Source of the DNA: UBA1479 sp963976055
GTDB lineage: Bacteria > Pseudomonadota > Alphaproteobacteria > Rhodospirillales > Casp-alpha2
Reading direction: 5' to 3'
DNA: 64,000 nt
Assembly: GCA_963976055.1 (NCBI GenBank)
Contig: CAXBJB010000011.1
Location: forward strand, 37,695-101,694
In this document: piece by piece, positions 46,259 through 54,466 of the stretch
How positions within the stretch are numbered: position 1 is the first letter of the stretch
Layout: each line of letters starts with the position of its first letter
Notes under the pieces: generated by a model
Told to the model about the DNA's origin: nothing
Seen by the model: the letters and a program-made list of their open reading frames with translations, nothing else
Databases searched by the model: none
Translations under genes and position numbers: made by a program

Positions 46259-46990
46259 TCAGTCGGCGGGGGCCGTCTGGGCCGGAAGACGGTCGCCGGC
46301 GGCGGCCAGCAGCTCGCCGACGACCCCGCCCTTGAGGTCGATGCCGACGCCGCATTTGCAGCCCTTGCAACCGACGCAGGCGTCGAGGCCCAGGTCGAGC
46401 GCCGCGTCGAGCGCCGCCCGGCGGCCGTCCTCGGTCACGCAGGGGTCAAGGCGCAGGCGCTGCAGCTTCAACAGCGAAAAGGGATTGCCCCAGCGGTATC
46501 CCGTCGCCGGGTCCGGCACGGCCGCATCGTCGGCGCCGTCCGCGAAATTGCGGGCATGCATGGGACAGCCGTCCAGGCAGGCATAGCATTCGATACAGGC
46601 GGTCAGGGCGTGATAGGCCTCGGGCGCCTCGGCGTTGACGTCCGGGTCGCGGTGGTCCGCCGTCGTGCGGCCCTGCAACTGGCGGGCGATGCCGTCGCGG
46701 CGCACCACCAGATCGGCCAGCACGGGCAACGTCGCCAGGGGCTCGATGCGGTCGCCCTCGCGCACGCGCGCACGGCAGGCGATGCGCGGACGGCCGTTGA
46801 CGTCGACCGTGCAAACCCCGCAATTGCGCGCCCGGCAGCCGTAGCGGAAGGCGAGGTCCGGCAGGGCCGTCGCCTGGGCCTGCAACAAAACGTCCAGAAT
46901 CATCGGCCGCTCGCCGTCCTGGCGCGGGCGGTAGTCATAGGCGACGGTTTCGCGGATGCCGTTACGGGTGGTGACGATATCGATTTTCAT
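46259..46990 (-). CDS. SdhB/FrdB-like iron-sulfur protein with unusual C-terminal cysteine cluster
   Basis: A 243-residue protein from ATG 46990, 25 bp after the flavoprotein gene. The N-terminal ferredoxin domain has the [2Fe-2S] pattern CRARNCGVCTVDVNG-x5-C; the [4Fe-4S] motif is CIECYACLDGCP. The position of the [3Fe-4S] motif of SdhB is instead occupied by ACVGCKGCKCGVG (about residues 204-215), a CX2CX2CXC arrangement without the usual CP. It should pass electrons to or from the flavoprotein subunit; no membrane anchor genes are nearby. A downstream ATG start is preferred over one inside the upstream gene. Confidence 0.85.
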   Translation of the reverse strand: MKIDIVTTRNGIRETVAYDYRPRQDGERPMILDVLLQAQATALPDLAFRYGCRARNCGVCTVDVNGRPRIACRARVREGDRIEPLATLPVLADLVVRRDGIARQLQGRTTADHRDPDVNAEAPEAYHALTACIECYACLDGCPMHARNFADGADDAAVPDPATGYRWGNPFSLLKLQRLRLDPCVTEDGRRAALDAALDLGLDACVGCKGCKCGVGIDLKGGVVGELLAAAGDRLPAQTAPAD

Positions 46991-47015
46991 TGCTGGCTTC
47001 CTAGGCTGGGCTTTC

Positions 47016-48983
47016 TTAGTCGGCGGCGTCGGCAACGGCGGCGGCGGGCCCGCCGGGCGCGACGGGCGGGGCGGCGTCGCCCGGGCCCAAGATGGCCTGG
47101 TAGCGGCGGTCGAGGAGGGGGTCGAGCAGGGCCGGCGGCAGCAGGCAGAGCGCCTTCGCCTGGGCCTTGCGCCAGGCGTCTTTCAAGCGCATCGTGAACA
47201 GGCGCAGGGCCGGCGTGCGCGGCCGGCGGACGCGGGCCGCGTCAAAGCGCAACACGCCGCCGTTTCCGGCCTGACCGCACACCACGGTCGAATAGGGTTG
47301 CGCCAGGATCGACACCTGGGGCCGGTCCAGGCGCACATGGCCGCCGACGCTGGCATCCCGTTCGCGGGCGGCCGCCGTCACGGCGCGGGCCACATCCAGC
47401 AGGCTGCGCAGTTCGGCCCATTCGATGAAGGCCTGGTTCCACAGGCCGTAATCAGGGATCGCCGCGCGCCCGGCGCGGGCGGCCAGATCGTCGATCACCG
47501 CGTCCATGCGGTCCAGGCTGTCGGCCGTGCGCGCCGGGCCGATGTTTTCCCAGGCCGCCTGTTGCAATTCCAGCTTCAGATGCGCCGGCGCCTGGTCGCC
47601 GCTGCGCCCGAACCGGGCCACGGCGGCGGCGATCAGCGGGCGGAAGGCGTCGTCGCCGTCGCGGCGGGGGCGGGTCCGCGCATGATCCGCCGCGCCGCGC
47701 CCGGCGCGCAGGCCGAACACGGCGTTTTCCGTCAAGGCGGTGGAGCCCAGGCGGTTGGCGCCGAACACCCCGCCCATGGCCTGACCGGCGGCGAACAGCC
47801 CGACCAGCCCGGCAGCCGCCGTACCGTCGCCGGGGCCGCCGACCGACGCCCCCGTGGCGTCGACCCGGATGCCGCCCATGGTGTAATGGGCGGCGGGGCG
47901 CACTTCCCAGGGTTCTTCGCAGCGCACCGCCGGCTTGCTGAGGGCTTGGCGCGCCGTGCGATAGGCCGAGGGCATGGAGGTTTCCAGATAGCGCATGAAG
48001 CCCTTGCCCGAACGGGGCAGGCGGGCGTTCGCCGTGAGGTCCAGATAGGCGCCGCCGCCATCCGTGCCGCGGCCGTCGGCGACGGCGCGCATGATGGCGG
48101 CGGAACATTCCGCGCGGGTGCGCAGATAGACGCCGTCCAGGATGACCGTGCCGTGGCGGTCGCGCAGCACGCCGAGGAAGCTCGCCGTCGACGGCTCGCC
48201 CACCAGCAATCCTTCGTAGGACGCGGGGGCTGTCAGGCAGAACGGCAGGAACTGCACCTGTTCCATGTCGACCAGATCGGCACCGGCGCGGGCGGCGGCG
48301 GCGTAACCGTCGCCCGTGTTGCCACGCATGGTGTCAGTCTTGGGAAAGTAGAGGGTGTTGAGCCCGCCGGACGCGATGACCACGGCGGGGGCGCGCACGG
48401 CGACCAGGGTGCCCGCCGCGGCATGATAGATCAGGCCGCCCGCGACACGCCCGGGGGCACCGTCTTCGGCCCCCTCGACGGCGAGGTCGAGGAACCAGGC
48501 GTCTTCCAGATAATCGATCCGCGCCCCCTCGACCACCGCGTCCCAGGCCGCGTGGCTGAAGGCGACGCCCGCGTTCTTATGCCCGACGGAGCGCGCCACC
48601 GTATGCCCGCCCTTGGCCAGGGGCCGGGCAAAGGGGCCCTGGCGGTCCCGGTTGATCTTGGGCCGCAGGCCGTGGGCCCGGTACCAATCATAGGCGGGAC
48701 GGCTGTCCCTGGCATAGGCGTCGGTCAGGGCCGGCAGCGGCAGGTCCGCGCCCGATACGCGCAGATTGTCGGACAGTTCGCGCTCCGTATCCGCGTCGCT
48801 GACCGAACCGCGCACGGTCGCGTTGCCTTCGGAAATCTTGGTGTCGGAACAGGCGATGGGGTCCTTGGACACGACCAGCACGCGGGCGCCCTCGGCCGCG
48901 GCCGCGTCGGCGGCGGCACTGCCGGCGCCGCCCGAGCCGACCACGATCACGTCGTAGTCGCGCCATTCAACCTCAATCGTCAC
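47016..48983 (-). CDS. SdhA/FrdA-like FAD-dependent oxidoreductase
   Basis: A 655-residue flavoprotein of the succinate dehydrogenase/fumarate reductase family. The FAD Rossmann motif is DVIVVGSGGAGSAAADAA at the N-terminus, DTKISEGN follows (FAD-loop region), and YTMGGIRVDATG is the conserved segment around residue 370. Typical SdhA residues for dicarboxylate binding cannot be verified here. With the Fe-S gene next to it and no SdhCD, it is likely a soluble two-subunit oxidoreductase acting on fumarate, succinate or another organic acid. Confidence 0.87.
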   Translation of the reverse strand: MTIEVEWRDYDVIVVGSGGAGSAAADAAAAEGARVLVVSKDPIACSDTKISEGNATVRGSVSDADTERELSDNLRVSGADLPLPALTDAYARDSRPAYDWYRAHGLRPKINRDRQGPFARPLAKGGHTVARSVGHKNAGVAFSHAAWDAVVEGARIDYLEDAWFLDLAVEGAEDGAPGRVAGGLIYHAAAGTLVAVRAPAVVIASGGLNTLYFPKTDTMRGNTGDGYAAAARAGADLVDMEQVQFLPFCLTAPASYEGLLVGEPSTASFLGVLRDRHGTVILDGVYLRTRAECSAAIMRAVADGRGTDGGGAYLDLTANARLPRSGKGFMRYLETSMPSAYRTARQALSKPAVRCEEPWEVRPAAHYTMGGIRVDATGASVGGPGDGTAAAGLVGLFAAGQAMGGVFGANRLGSTALTENAVFGLRAGRGAADHARTRPRRDGDDAFRPLIAAAVARFGRSGDQAPAHLKLELQQAAWENIGPARTADSLDRMDAVIDDLAARAGRAAIPDYGLWNQAFIEWAELRSLLDVARAVTAAARERDASVGGHVRLDRPQVSILAQPYSTVVCGQAGNGGVLRFDAARVRRPRTPALRLFTMRLKDAWRKAQAKALCLLPPALLDPLLDRRYQAILGPGDAAPPVAPGGPAAAVADAAD

Positions 48984-49109
48984 CGACCTTGCCTCCCAGC
49001 CATGCGTCGCGTCGCCTGAAATTCATTTCAACGCGATCAGGGGTGCTGATGGCAAGGAAATTCCCCGCGCCGCACGCAGGAAGTGGGCCGCTGGGCGTCG
49101 ACTGGGCGC

Positions 49110-49970
49110 TCAGCCGCAGGTCAGGGCGGCGTCGACCGTTCGGCCGCGGAAATACCAGGACGGGTCGATGAACACGCCGTAGCGTTCCGTCACGCCCGGC
49201 TGTCGCTTGACCTTGAAGGACGAGACCTGCTTGGCGCCAAGCTGAACGCGCCGGGTATTCACGACCTGATTGTCCGCGTCCAGGCGAAACACGGTGATGT
49301 TTCCGGATGCGGGGAAGGGCGCGCCCAGGTTGGCGACCTTGACCAGTGCCCCGGTCCCGTCGCAGGACGCCGTGATGACCAGATCGTGCGGCGGCGCCGG
49401 TGGATTGGCGACCAGGCTGCGGAGTTGCAGGCGGACCTGCTGCGGCGCCGGCGTTTCGGGGACCGTGGGTTCGGGGACGGCCGCGGGCGCGGTTTTCGGC
49501 ATCACCGCGACCTGGGTTCCGCCGGCCGCCGTCGCGAAGTCGTTGAAATTGGCGGCCGATGCCTCGACCGCCGCGTCGGGCCGGCGGCTCAAACAGCGCA
49601 GCACCCGCAGGCGCTTGCGCGCCAAGGCGATGTAGTGGTTCAGATCGCTTCCCGTGAGATCGACCCGTTCGCCGCCGTACCGTACCGGCAGCGCCTTGCC
49701 CGCCTGGGCCAGGGCGTCGATCCGGCGGATGCGTTCGGCCTGCAACTGAATATAACGCGACCAGTCCCCGGCGAATTGCCGGTCGACATAGGCGATGACC
49801 CGCTCATGGCTGACGGCGCCGACGTAGGGGTCGCTGGGGAAAGGGTCGCAGGCGGCCGCGGCGGCCGGGACGGCGGCGGCGAACAACACCGCGCCGAGCC
49901 CCGCAAAGATCAGCGGGAACCGCCGGCGGCGGGTCGACGAAAATACAATGATATTCTTCCGTGCGGGCAT
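49110..49970 (-). CDS. Predicted secreted protein of unknown function
   Basis: A 286-residue protein with a clear signal peptide (RRRRFPLIFAGLGAVLFAAAVPAAAAACD, written here in part: cleavage near AAA-C). I do not recognise a domain. Visible features are a Pro-rich linker (residues about 158-178, PAAVPEPTVPETPAP) and a C-terminal half of probable beta structure (VITASCDGTGALVKVANLGAPFP and following), with Cys near both ends. That C-terminal part suggests an Ig-like or CARDB-like fold. Periplasmic or exported; monocistronic. Confidence 0.7.
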   Translation of the reverse strand: MPARKNIIVFSSTRRRRFPLIFAGLGAVLFAAAVPAAAAACDPFPSDPYVGAVSHERVIAYVDRQFAGDWSRYIQLQAERIRRIDALAQAGKALPVRYGGERVDLTGSDLNHYIALARKRLRVLRCLSRRPDAAVEASAANFNDFATAAGGTQVAVMPKTAPAAVPEPTVPETPAPQQVRLQLRSLVANPPAPPHDLVITASCDGTGALVKVANLGAPFPASGNITVFRLDADNQVVNTRRVQLGAKQVSSFKVKRQPGVTERYGVFIDPSWYFRGRTVDAALTCG

Positions 49971-50069
49971 CGGGCGAACACCCTTAATCCGAGTTCATCC
50001 GCCTTATGGGGAATAAACCTGACGTCTACCTGACGGCGGCGGATTTAATCGGAGGTGGCCCGCCGGTCC

Positions 50070-50729
50070 CTAGACCGGCTGGCCCGGAAAGGCGAGTTCG
50101 TGGGTGTTGTTCCAGTCGTCGCCGACGAAATTGACGATCAGGGTCTGTCGCACGCCGGTGATCGGCTTGCGGCGGAAACCGTGCCAGGTGTCCGATCCCG
50201 GCACGAACACCAGGGCGCGGTTGCGGCGGTGCGGCGTCGGGCCGAAATAGTCTTCTTCCTTGGGCCCGGAAAAGATGTCCGTACCCCAGTCCTCGTCCTC
50301 GGGTGCGTCGGACAGGTAGACCAGCAGGCTCAGCTTCTTGACCGAAATGTCCTTGTGCGGATGCAGCCAGAAGCCGTCACGGTCCTGGGCGTATTCCAGG
50401 CGCAGGAAACTGCCGGCGAGATCGATACCGCACATTTTCTCGATGCGCTTGACCGTGGCCGGGTCCTGAAAGCCCTGGGCGATGTCCTCGCAGACGGCGA
50501 ATTCGGCGCGCCGGCCCGGATCGAAATAACTGCGGCTGTCGTTGTTGGCGGCGCGGGCCCCCTTTGTATATTCGACCCGGGGGGCGTCGAACGGCAGGGC
50601 GCGGAGGTCTTCGACCACGGCGTCCGTGAACACGTCGTCGAGCAGCCAGTGGGAGAACGGCGCGGTCCGCGTTTCGCAAGTGTCGAGGCTGGCCTGAAGC
50701 CGCGCCGTATTGGCGGAGGGAGAAGTCAT
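50070..50729 (-). CDS. 2-oxoglutarate/Fe(II)-dependent dioxygenase-like protein
   Basis: A 219-residue protein from ATG 50729. The double-stranded beta-helix iron site is visible as HxD in WLHPHKDIS (about residues 128-136) and the distal His in SDTWHGFRRKP, followed by Arg in VRQTLIVNF for 2-oxoglutarate. The closest general resemblance is to 2OG-Fe(II) oxygenase proteins of the prolyl-4-hydroxylase type that act on small molecules or proteins. The substrate is unknown. Confidence 0.85.
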   Translation of the reverse strand: MTSPSANTARLQASLDTCETRTAPFSHWLLDDVFTDAVVEDLRALPFDAPRVEYTKGARAANNDSRSYFDPGRRAEFAVCEDIAQGFQDPATVKRIEKMCGIDLAGSFLRLEYAQDRDGFWLHPHKDISVKKLSLLVYLSDAPEDEDWGTDIFSGPKEEDYFGPTPHRRNRALVFVPGSDTWHGFRRKPITGVRQTLIVNFVGDDWNNTHELAFPGQPV

Positions 50730-50874
50730 GGTGCCGTCCATCTTCGTCGTTGCCGGTCCCGCATCGGGCCGGGCTCTCCTGTTAAATGCTTCCGCAGGGC
50801 CCGTCAAACGTTGCGTCCGAACCCAAACCCACCGCCTTCATAGGCCACGCGTCGCCGGGGCGCGGTGATCTGGA

Positions 50875-52287
50875 TCAAGAGGGCGGCGACAGGGTTTCGC
50901 CGCGCATCAGGCGGGGCAGCTCGCCGACCTCGCCCATGGCGTGGCGCATGAACAGCTTTTTCAGCTCGGGCAGGGCGTTGACCGCGCCCAAACCCAGATC
51001 CCGGGCCAGGCGCAGCGGCGGCACGGCGTTGGAGAACAGGCGGTTGAGGGCGTCGGTCATCCCCAGCATCAGGGAATTGTCGAAGCGGCGGCCGCGCTCG
51101 TAATCTTCGAGCACGGCGGACGATCCCAGGTCGAGACCAAGCGCCTTGGCGTCGGCCAGAACCTCGGCCAGGACCGCGACGTCACGCAGGCCCATGTTCA
51201 GGCCCTGGCCGGCGATCGGATGCATGCCGTGCAGCGCATCGCCCGCCAGCACGAAGCGCGGCGCCGTCGCCCGTTCGGCGAGCAGCAGGGAGAGCGGATA
51301 GCTCCAGCGCGGGCCGACCAATGCCAGGGAGCCCAGGAAATCGCCGAAGCGGAGCGCCAGTTCGGCGAGAAAATCGTCATCGGAAAGCGCCATGAGGGCG
51401 GGCGCCAGGGCGTCCCGTTCGGTCCACACCAGGGACGATTGGTGCTGCTCGCGGCCCGCCGCCCCCTTGATCGGCAGGATCGCGAAAGGCCCGGCGGCGA
51501 GGAAATGTTCATGGGCGACGAAGCCGTGGGGGCGTTCGTGGTCGACCGTGCAGACGATCCCCGTCTGGCCGTAATCCCAGCCCGTGGTGCGGATGCCGGC
51601 CCAGGCGCGGGTGCGCGACGCGCGGCCGTCGGCGCCGACGATCAGGCGGGCCCCCAGGATCCGCCCGTCGGCAAGCGTCAGCCGGGCGCCGGCGGGATCC
51701 AGGTCCATGGCCGTAATCCCGGCCGGAGCCAGGACGGTCAGGTTGCGGGCCGCCCGCTGCGCGTCATAAAGCGCGCGGCGCAGATCGCGGTTTTCGATCA
51801 TGTAGCCGAAGGGGGCGTCACCGACCAGGCTGTGGTCGTAATGCAGGAACAGCAGCGAGCCCGCGTCGGCGACCCGGATGTCCCGGATCGGCGAGGACCG
51901 GGGCCCCAAATGGTCCCACAGGCCCGCCGCCGCCAGCACCCGATGGGTCGCCAGCGCGATGGCCGAGGCGCGGCCGTCGAACCCGGCGTCGAGCCCGGCC
52001 GCCGGATCGGCGCGGTCGACCAGGGTGACGGAAAACCCGGCGTCGGCCAGCAGCAGGGCCAGGGTGCCGCCGACCAGACCGCCGCCGACAATCGCCACAT
52101 CGGCTGACGGGTCGGCCGCCCTGCCGCCCGTCGTCCTGTCGCCCGTCGCCCTGCCGCCCGTCGTCCTGTCGCCCGTCGCCCTGTCGCCCGTCGCCCTGTC
52201 GCCCGTCGCCCTGTCGCCCGTCGCCCTGTCGCCCGTCGCCCTATCGGTTGTCGCCCTATCGGTTGTCGCCTGTTCTGCACGGGTCAT
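50875..52287 (-). CDS. UbiH/UbiF/VisC-type ubiquinone-biosynthesis hydroxylase with repeat-bearing N-terminus
   Basis: A 470-residue FAD monooxygenase. After an unusual 60-residue tail made of TGDRA-type repeats, the FAD motif is IVGGGLVGGTLALLLADAG, then DGRAS and the second FAD motif GDALHGMHPIAGQGLNMGLRD, as in UbiH, UbiF and Coq6. These enzymes hydroxylate the ubiquinone ring. ATG 52287 reads through the repeats; a GTG at 52098 directly before IVGGG is a shorter alternative that would leave the repeats as 5' leader. Which ring position it modifies cannot be told. Confidence 0.87.
   Translation of the reverse strand: MTRAEQATTDRATTDRATGDRATGDRATGDRATGDRATGDRTTGGRATGDRTTGGRAADPSADVAIVGGGLVGGTLALLLADAGFSVTLVDRADPAAGLDAGFDGRASAIALATHRVLAAAGLWDHLGPRSSPIRDIRVADAGSLLFLHYDHSLVGDAPFGYMIENRDLRRALYDAQRAARNLTVLAPAGITAMDLDPAGARLTLADGRILGARLIVGADGRASRTRAWAGIRTTGWDYGQTGIVCTVDHERPHGFVAHEHFLAAGPFAILPIKGAAGREQHQSSLVWTERDALAPALMALSDDDFLAELALRFGDFLGSLALVGPRWSYPLSLLLAERATAPRFVLAGDALHGMHPIAGQGLNMGLRDVAVLAEVLADAKALGLDLGSSAVLEDYERGRRFDNSLMLGMTDALNRLFSNAVPPLRLARDLGLGAVNALPELKKLFMRHAMGEVGELPRLMRGETLSPPS
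52126..52275. repeat. 15-bp minisatellite in the ubiH-like gene
   Basis: About ten tandem copies of a 15-bp unit (consensus GCCCGTCGCCCTGTC on the + strand). Four central copies, 52171-52230, are identical; the outer ones are increasingly diverged (GTC for GCC, ATC and GGTTG variants). On the coding minus strand each copy encodes five residues (D-R-A-T-G), so gain or loss of units keeps the reading frame. Confidence 0.93.
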
Positions 52288-52635
52288 GAAACGCGCCTTT
52301 GCCGCTGCCCCTGAAAGCCGGAAACCGTCCGCCTGCCTTAAGGCCAAGAATCACGCCACCGCGGCGGAATGTCCAGATGCCATAATTGTTTAATAAATAA
52401 GCAAATTAGGTTTTTTGAACAAAAAATATGCATCAACACATATTCTCCTGATCTCACCAAATCTTTTAACCATCTGATATAAAACAAAAAAACAACTTGC
52501 ATAGATTCCGGCACGGTTCTTGAAATTGTGCGCTGCGAAATCGGGCCATGGGGTCCGGCACATTACCATCGACGGGCGCCGGGGTTTTCGGTCGCCCGTC
52601 CGGGACGTGGCCAAAAAGCGGAAAGGATTACCGAA
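52288..52635. other. 348-bp divergent intergenic region with AT-rich patch
   Basis: No gene is seen here. About 52380-52500 is strikingly AT-rich against the GC-rich background, with A and T runs and a small inverted pair (ATATG at 52426, CATAT at 52439 approximately). The patch precedes the glnK-amtB pair and the ubiH-like gene on the other strand, so it is most likely a promoter/activator region, for example for nitrogen regulation. Confidence 0.6.
52509..52523 (+). promoter_or_regulatory. Candidate sigma-54 promoter of glnK-amtB
   Basis: CGGCACGGTTCTTGA matches the -24/-12 consensus TGGCACG-N4-TTGC with correct spacing. The GG at -24 is intact; the -12 GC is GA, which weakens the match. 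It lies 113 bp before the glnK start. Sigma-54/NtrC control of glnK-amtB is well established in proteobacteria; no clear NtrC site was found by eye. Confidence 0.4.
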
Positions 52636-52974
52636 ATGAAGCTGATCATGGCCGTTATCAAGCCGTTTAAGTTGGAGGAGGTTCGAGAGGCCCTGACGCC
52701 CTTGGGCGTCGAAGGCATGACCGTCAGCGAGGTCAAGGGCTTCGGACGCCAGAAGGGGCAGGCGGAAATCTACCGCGGCGCCGAGTACATGGTGAACTTC
52801 CTGCCGAAAGTGAAGCTCGAGATCGCCGTGAAGGACGACCTCGTCGCTTCCATCGTCGAAACCATTCAGAAAACCGCCCAAACCGGCAAGATCGGCGACG
52901 GCAAGGTTTTCGTCTACTCGCTTGAACAGGCCGTGCGGATCCGCACGGGCGAATCCGGCGCGGACGCCCTTTAG
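52636..52974 (+). CDS. glnK: PII nitrogen regulatory protein (GlnK/GlnB)
   Basis: A 112-residue PII protein of standard length: MKLIMAVIKPFKLEEVREAL at the N-terminus, the T-loop GRQKGQAEIYRGAEY with the uridylylated Tyr51, and the C-terminal TGKIGDGKVFVYSLEQAVRIRTGE signature. It senses 2-oxoglutarate, ATP/ADP and nitrogen status. The linkage to amtB (12-bp gap) identifies it as the GlnK type, which blocks AmtB when ammonium is high. Confidence 0.96.
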   Translation: MKLIMAVIKPFKLEEVREALTPLGVEGMTVSEVKGFGRQKGQAEIYRGAEYMVNFLPKVKLEIAVKDDLVASIVETIQKTAQTGKIGDGKVFVYSLEQAVRIRTGESGADAL

Positions 52975-52986
52975 GAGGTTTTCCAA

Positions 52987-54348
52987 ATGCTTATTGAAAA
53001 TCTGAACCATACGCTTTCGAAAGGCGTCGCGCGGTTGGCCGGCGTGGTCGGAGCGGCGATGCTGCTGCTGGTGATGTCCGGCGCGGCCCATGCCGAAGTT
53101 CCCGGCGAATCCCAGTACATCTTCAACACCTTTTCGTTCCTGGTGCACGGCTTCCTGGTCATGTGGATGGCCGCGGGCTTCGCCATGCTCGAAGCCGGCC
53201 TGGTGCGGACCAAGAACACCGCCATGCAGTGCCTGAAGAACGTCGCCTTGTTCTCCATCGCCTCGGTCATGTACTACCTGATCGGCTACAACCTGATGTA
53301 TTCGGGCGTGGACGGCGGCTTCATGGGCTCCTTCTCCCTGTGGGGCCAGGACGACAGCGCGGCGGCGGCCGGCAAGTTCGTCGGCGACGGCGCCGTCGGC
53401 TATTCCGCGGCTTCCGACTTCTTCTTCCAGCTGGTGTTCGTCGCGACCGCGGCCTCGATCGTTTCCGGGACCGTGGCCGAGCGCGTCAAGCTGTGGGCCT
53501 TCCTGATCTTCACGGTCATCCTGACGGGCATCATCTACCCGATCCAGGGTTCCTGGCAGTGGGGCGGCGGCTGGCTGTCCGAAATGGGCTTCGCCGATTT
53601 CGCCGGCTCCACCCTGGTCCACTCCGTGGGCGGCTGGGCGGCCTTGACCGGCGCCATCATCATCGGGGCCCGCAAGGGCAAGTACGGCGCCGACGGCACC
53701 GTGCGGCCGATGCCGGGCGCCAATCTGCCGCTCGCCACGCTGGGCACGTTCATCCTGTGGCTCGGCTGGTTCGGGTTCAACGGCGGCTCGCAGCTCGCCA
53801 TGGGCTCGGCGGCGGACGCCATCGCGATCTCCAACATCTACATCAACACCAACATCGCCGCCGCCGGCGGGGTCCTGGCCGCCATCGTCCTGACCCAGCT
53901 GATCTACAAGAAGGTCGACCTGACCATGGCGCTGAACGGCGCCCTGGCCGGCCTCGTGTCGATCACCGCCGGTCCGGACACGCCCTCCCTGGGCCTGGCC
54001 GCGATCATCGGTGCCGTTGGCGGCGTCATCGTGGTGGTGGTCGTGCCGCTGCTCGATAAGCTGAAGATCGACGACGTCGTGGGCGCCATTCCGGTCCACC
54101 TCGTGGCCGGCATCTGGGGCACCATGGCGGTGCCGCTGTCCAACGCCGACGCGTCCTTCTACAAGCAGGCCGTGGGCGTCGGCTCCATCGGCATCTTCGT
54201 GATCGTCACCTCCGCCATCATCTGGTTCGTCCTGAAGATGGTCATGGGCGGCGTGCGGGTCTCGCCGGAAGAAGAGGAACAGGGTCTCGACATGGCCGAA
54301 TGCGGCCTGGAGGCCTATCCCGAATTCCGCGGATCGCAAACCATCTAA
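52987..54348 (+). CDS. amtB: Ammonium transporter
   Basis: A 453-residue membrane protein with a cleavable signal peptide (LLLVMSGAAHA) and the 11-helix Amt fold. Conserved segments are AGFAMLEAGLVRTKNTA, FVATAASIVSGTVAER, and FNGGSQLAMGS. It imports ammonium and is regulated by the adjacent GlnK. A strong ribosome-binding site, AGGAGGTT at 52973-52980, precedes ATG 52987. Confidence 0.97.
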   Translation: MLIENLNHTLSKGVARLAGVVGAAMLLLVMSGAAHAEVPGESQYIFNTFSFLVHGFLVMWMAAGFAMLEAGLVRTKNTAMQCLKNVALFSIASVMYYLIGYNLMYSGVDGGFMGSFSLWGQDDSAAAAGKFVGDGAVGYSAASDFFFQLVFVATAASIVSGTVAERVKLWAFLIFTVILTGIIYPIQGSWQWGGGWLSEMGFADFAGSTLVHSVGGWAALTGAIIIGARKGKYGADGTVRPMPGANLPLATLGTFILWLGWFGFNGGSQLAMGSAADAIAISNIYINTNIAAAGGVLAAIVLTQLIYKKVDLTMALNGALAGLVSITAGPDTPSLGLAAIIGAVGGVIVVVVVPLLDKLKIDDVVGAIPVHLVAGIWGTMAVPLSNADASFYKQAVGVGSIGIFVIVTSAIIWFVLKMVMGGVRVSPEEEEQGLDMAECGLEAYPEFRGSQTI

Positions 54349-54372
54349 TCTCCTCCTCCACAACTCCCTATG

Positions 54373-54409
54373 GGGCCGGAAGACTCACGTCTTCCGGCCC
54401 TCTTTTTTT
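54373..54409 (+). terminator. Rho-independent terminator after amtB
   Basis: A perfect 12-bp stem (GGGCCGGAAGAC at 54373-54384, GTCTTCCGGCCC at 54389-54400) with loop TCAC is followed by TCTTTTTTT. This is one of the strongest terminators in the window and ends the glnK-amtB operon. Confidence 0.95.
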
Positions 54410-54466
54410 ATCCCTTCCCGCATCACCGGCCTTTGTTCGCACGGGGGCGGGATATAGACTCCGGCC

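Noticed and set aside
46956..49019. Long plus-strand open frame opposite the flavoprotein gene
   Set aside because: Its translation is repetitive Gly/Arg/Ala-rich sequence, while the minus strand encodes an FAD protein with clear motifs.
52126..52275. Possible CRISPR array
   Set aside because: Units are directly adjacent 15-mers without spacers and lie in a coding frame; no cas genes are present.
52390..54363. Long minus-strand open frame across glnK-amtB
   Set aside because: glnK and amtB are unmistakable on the + strand; the reverse frame is low-complexity His/Asp/Gly-rich sequence.
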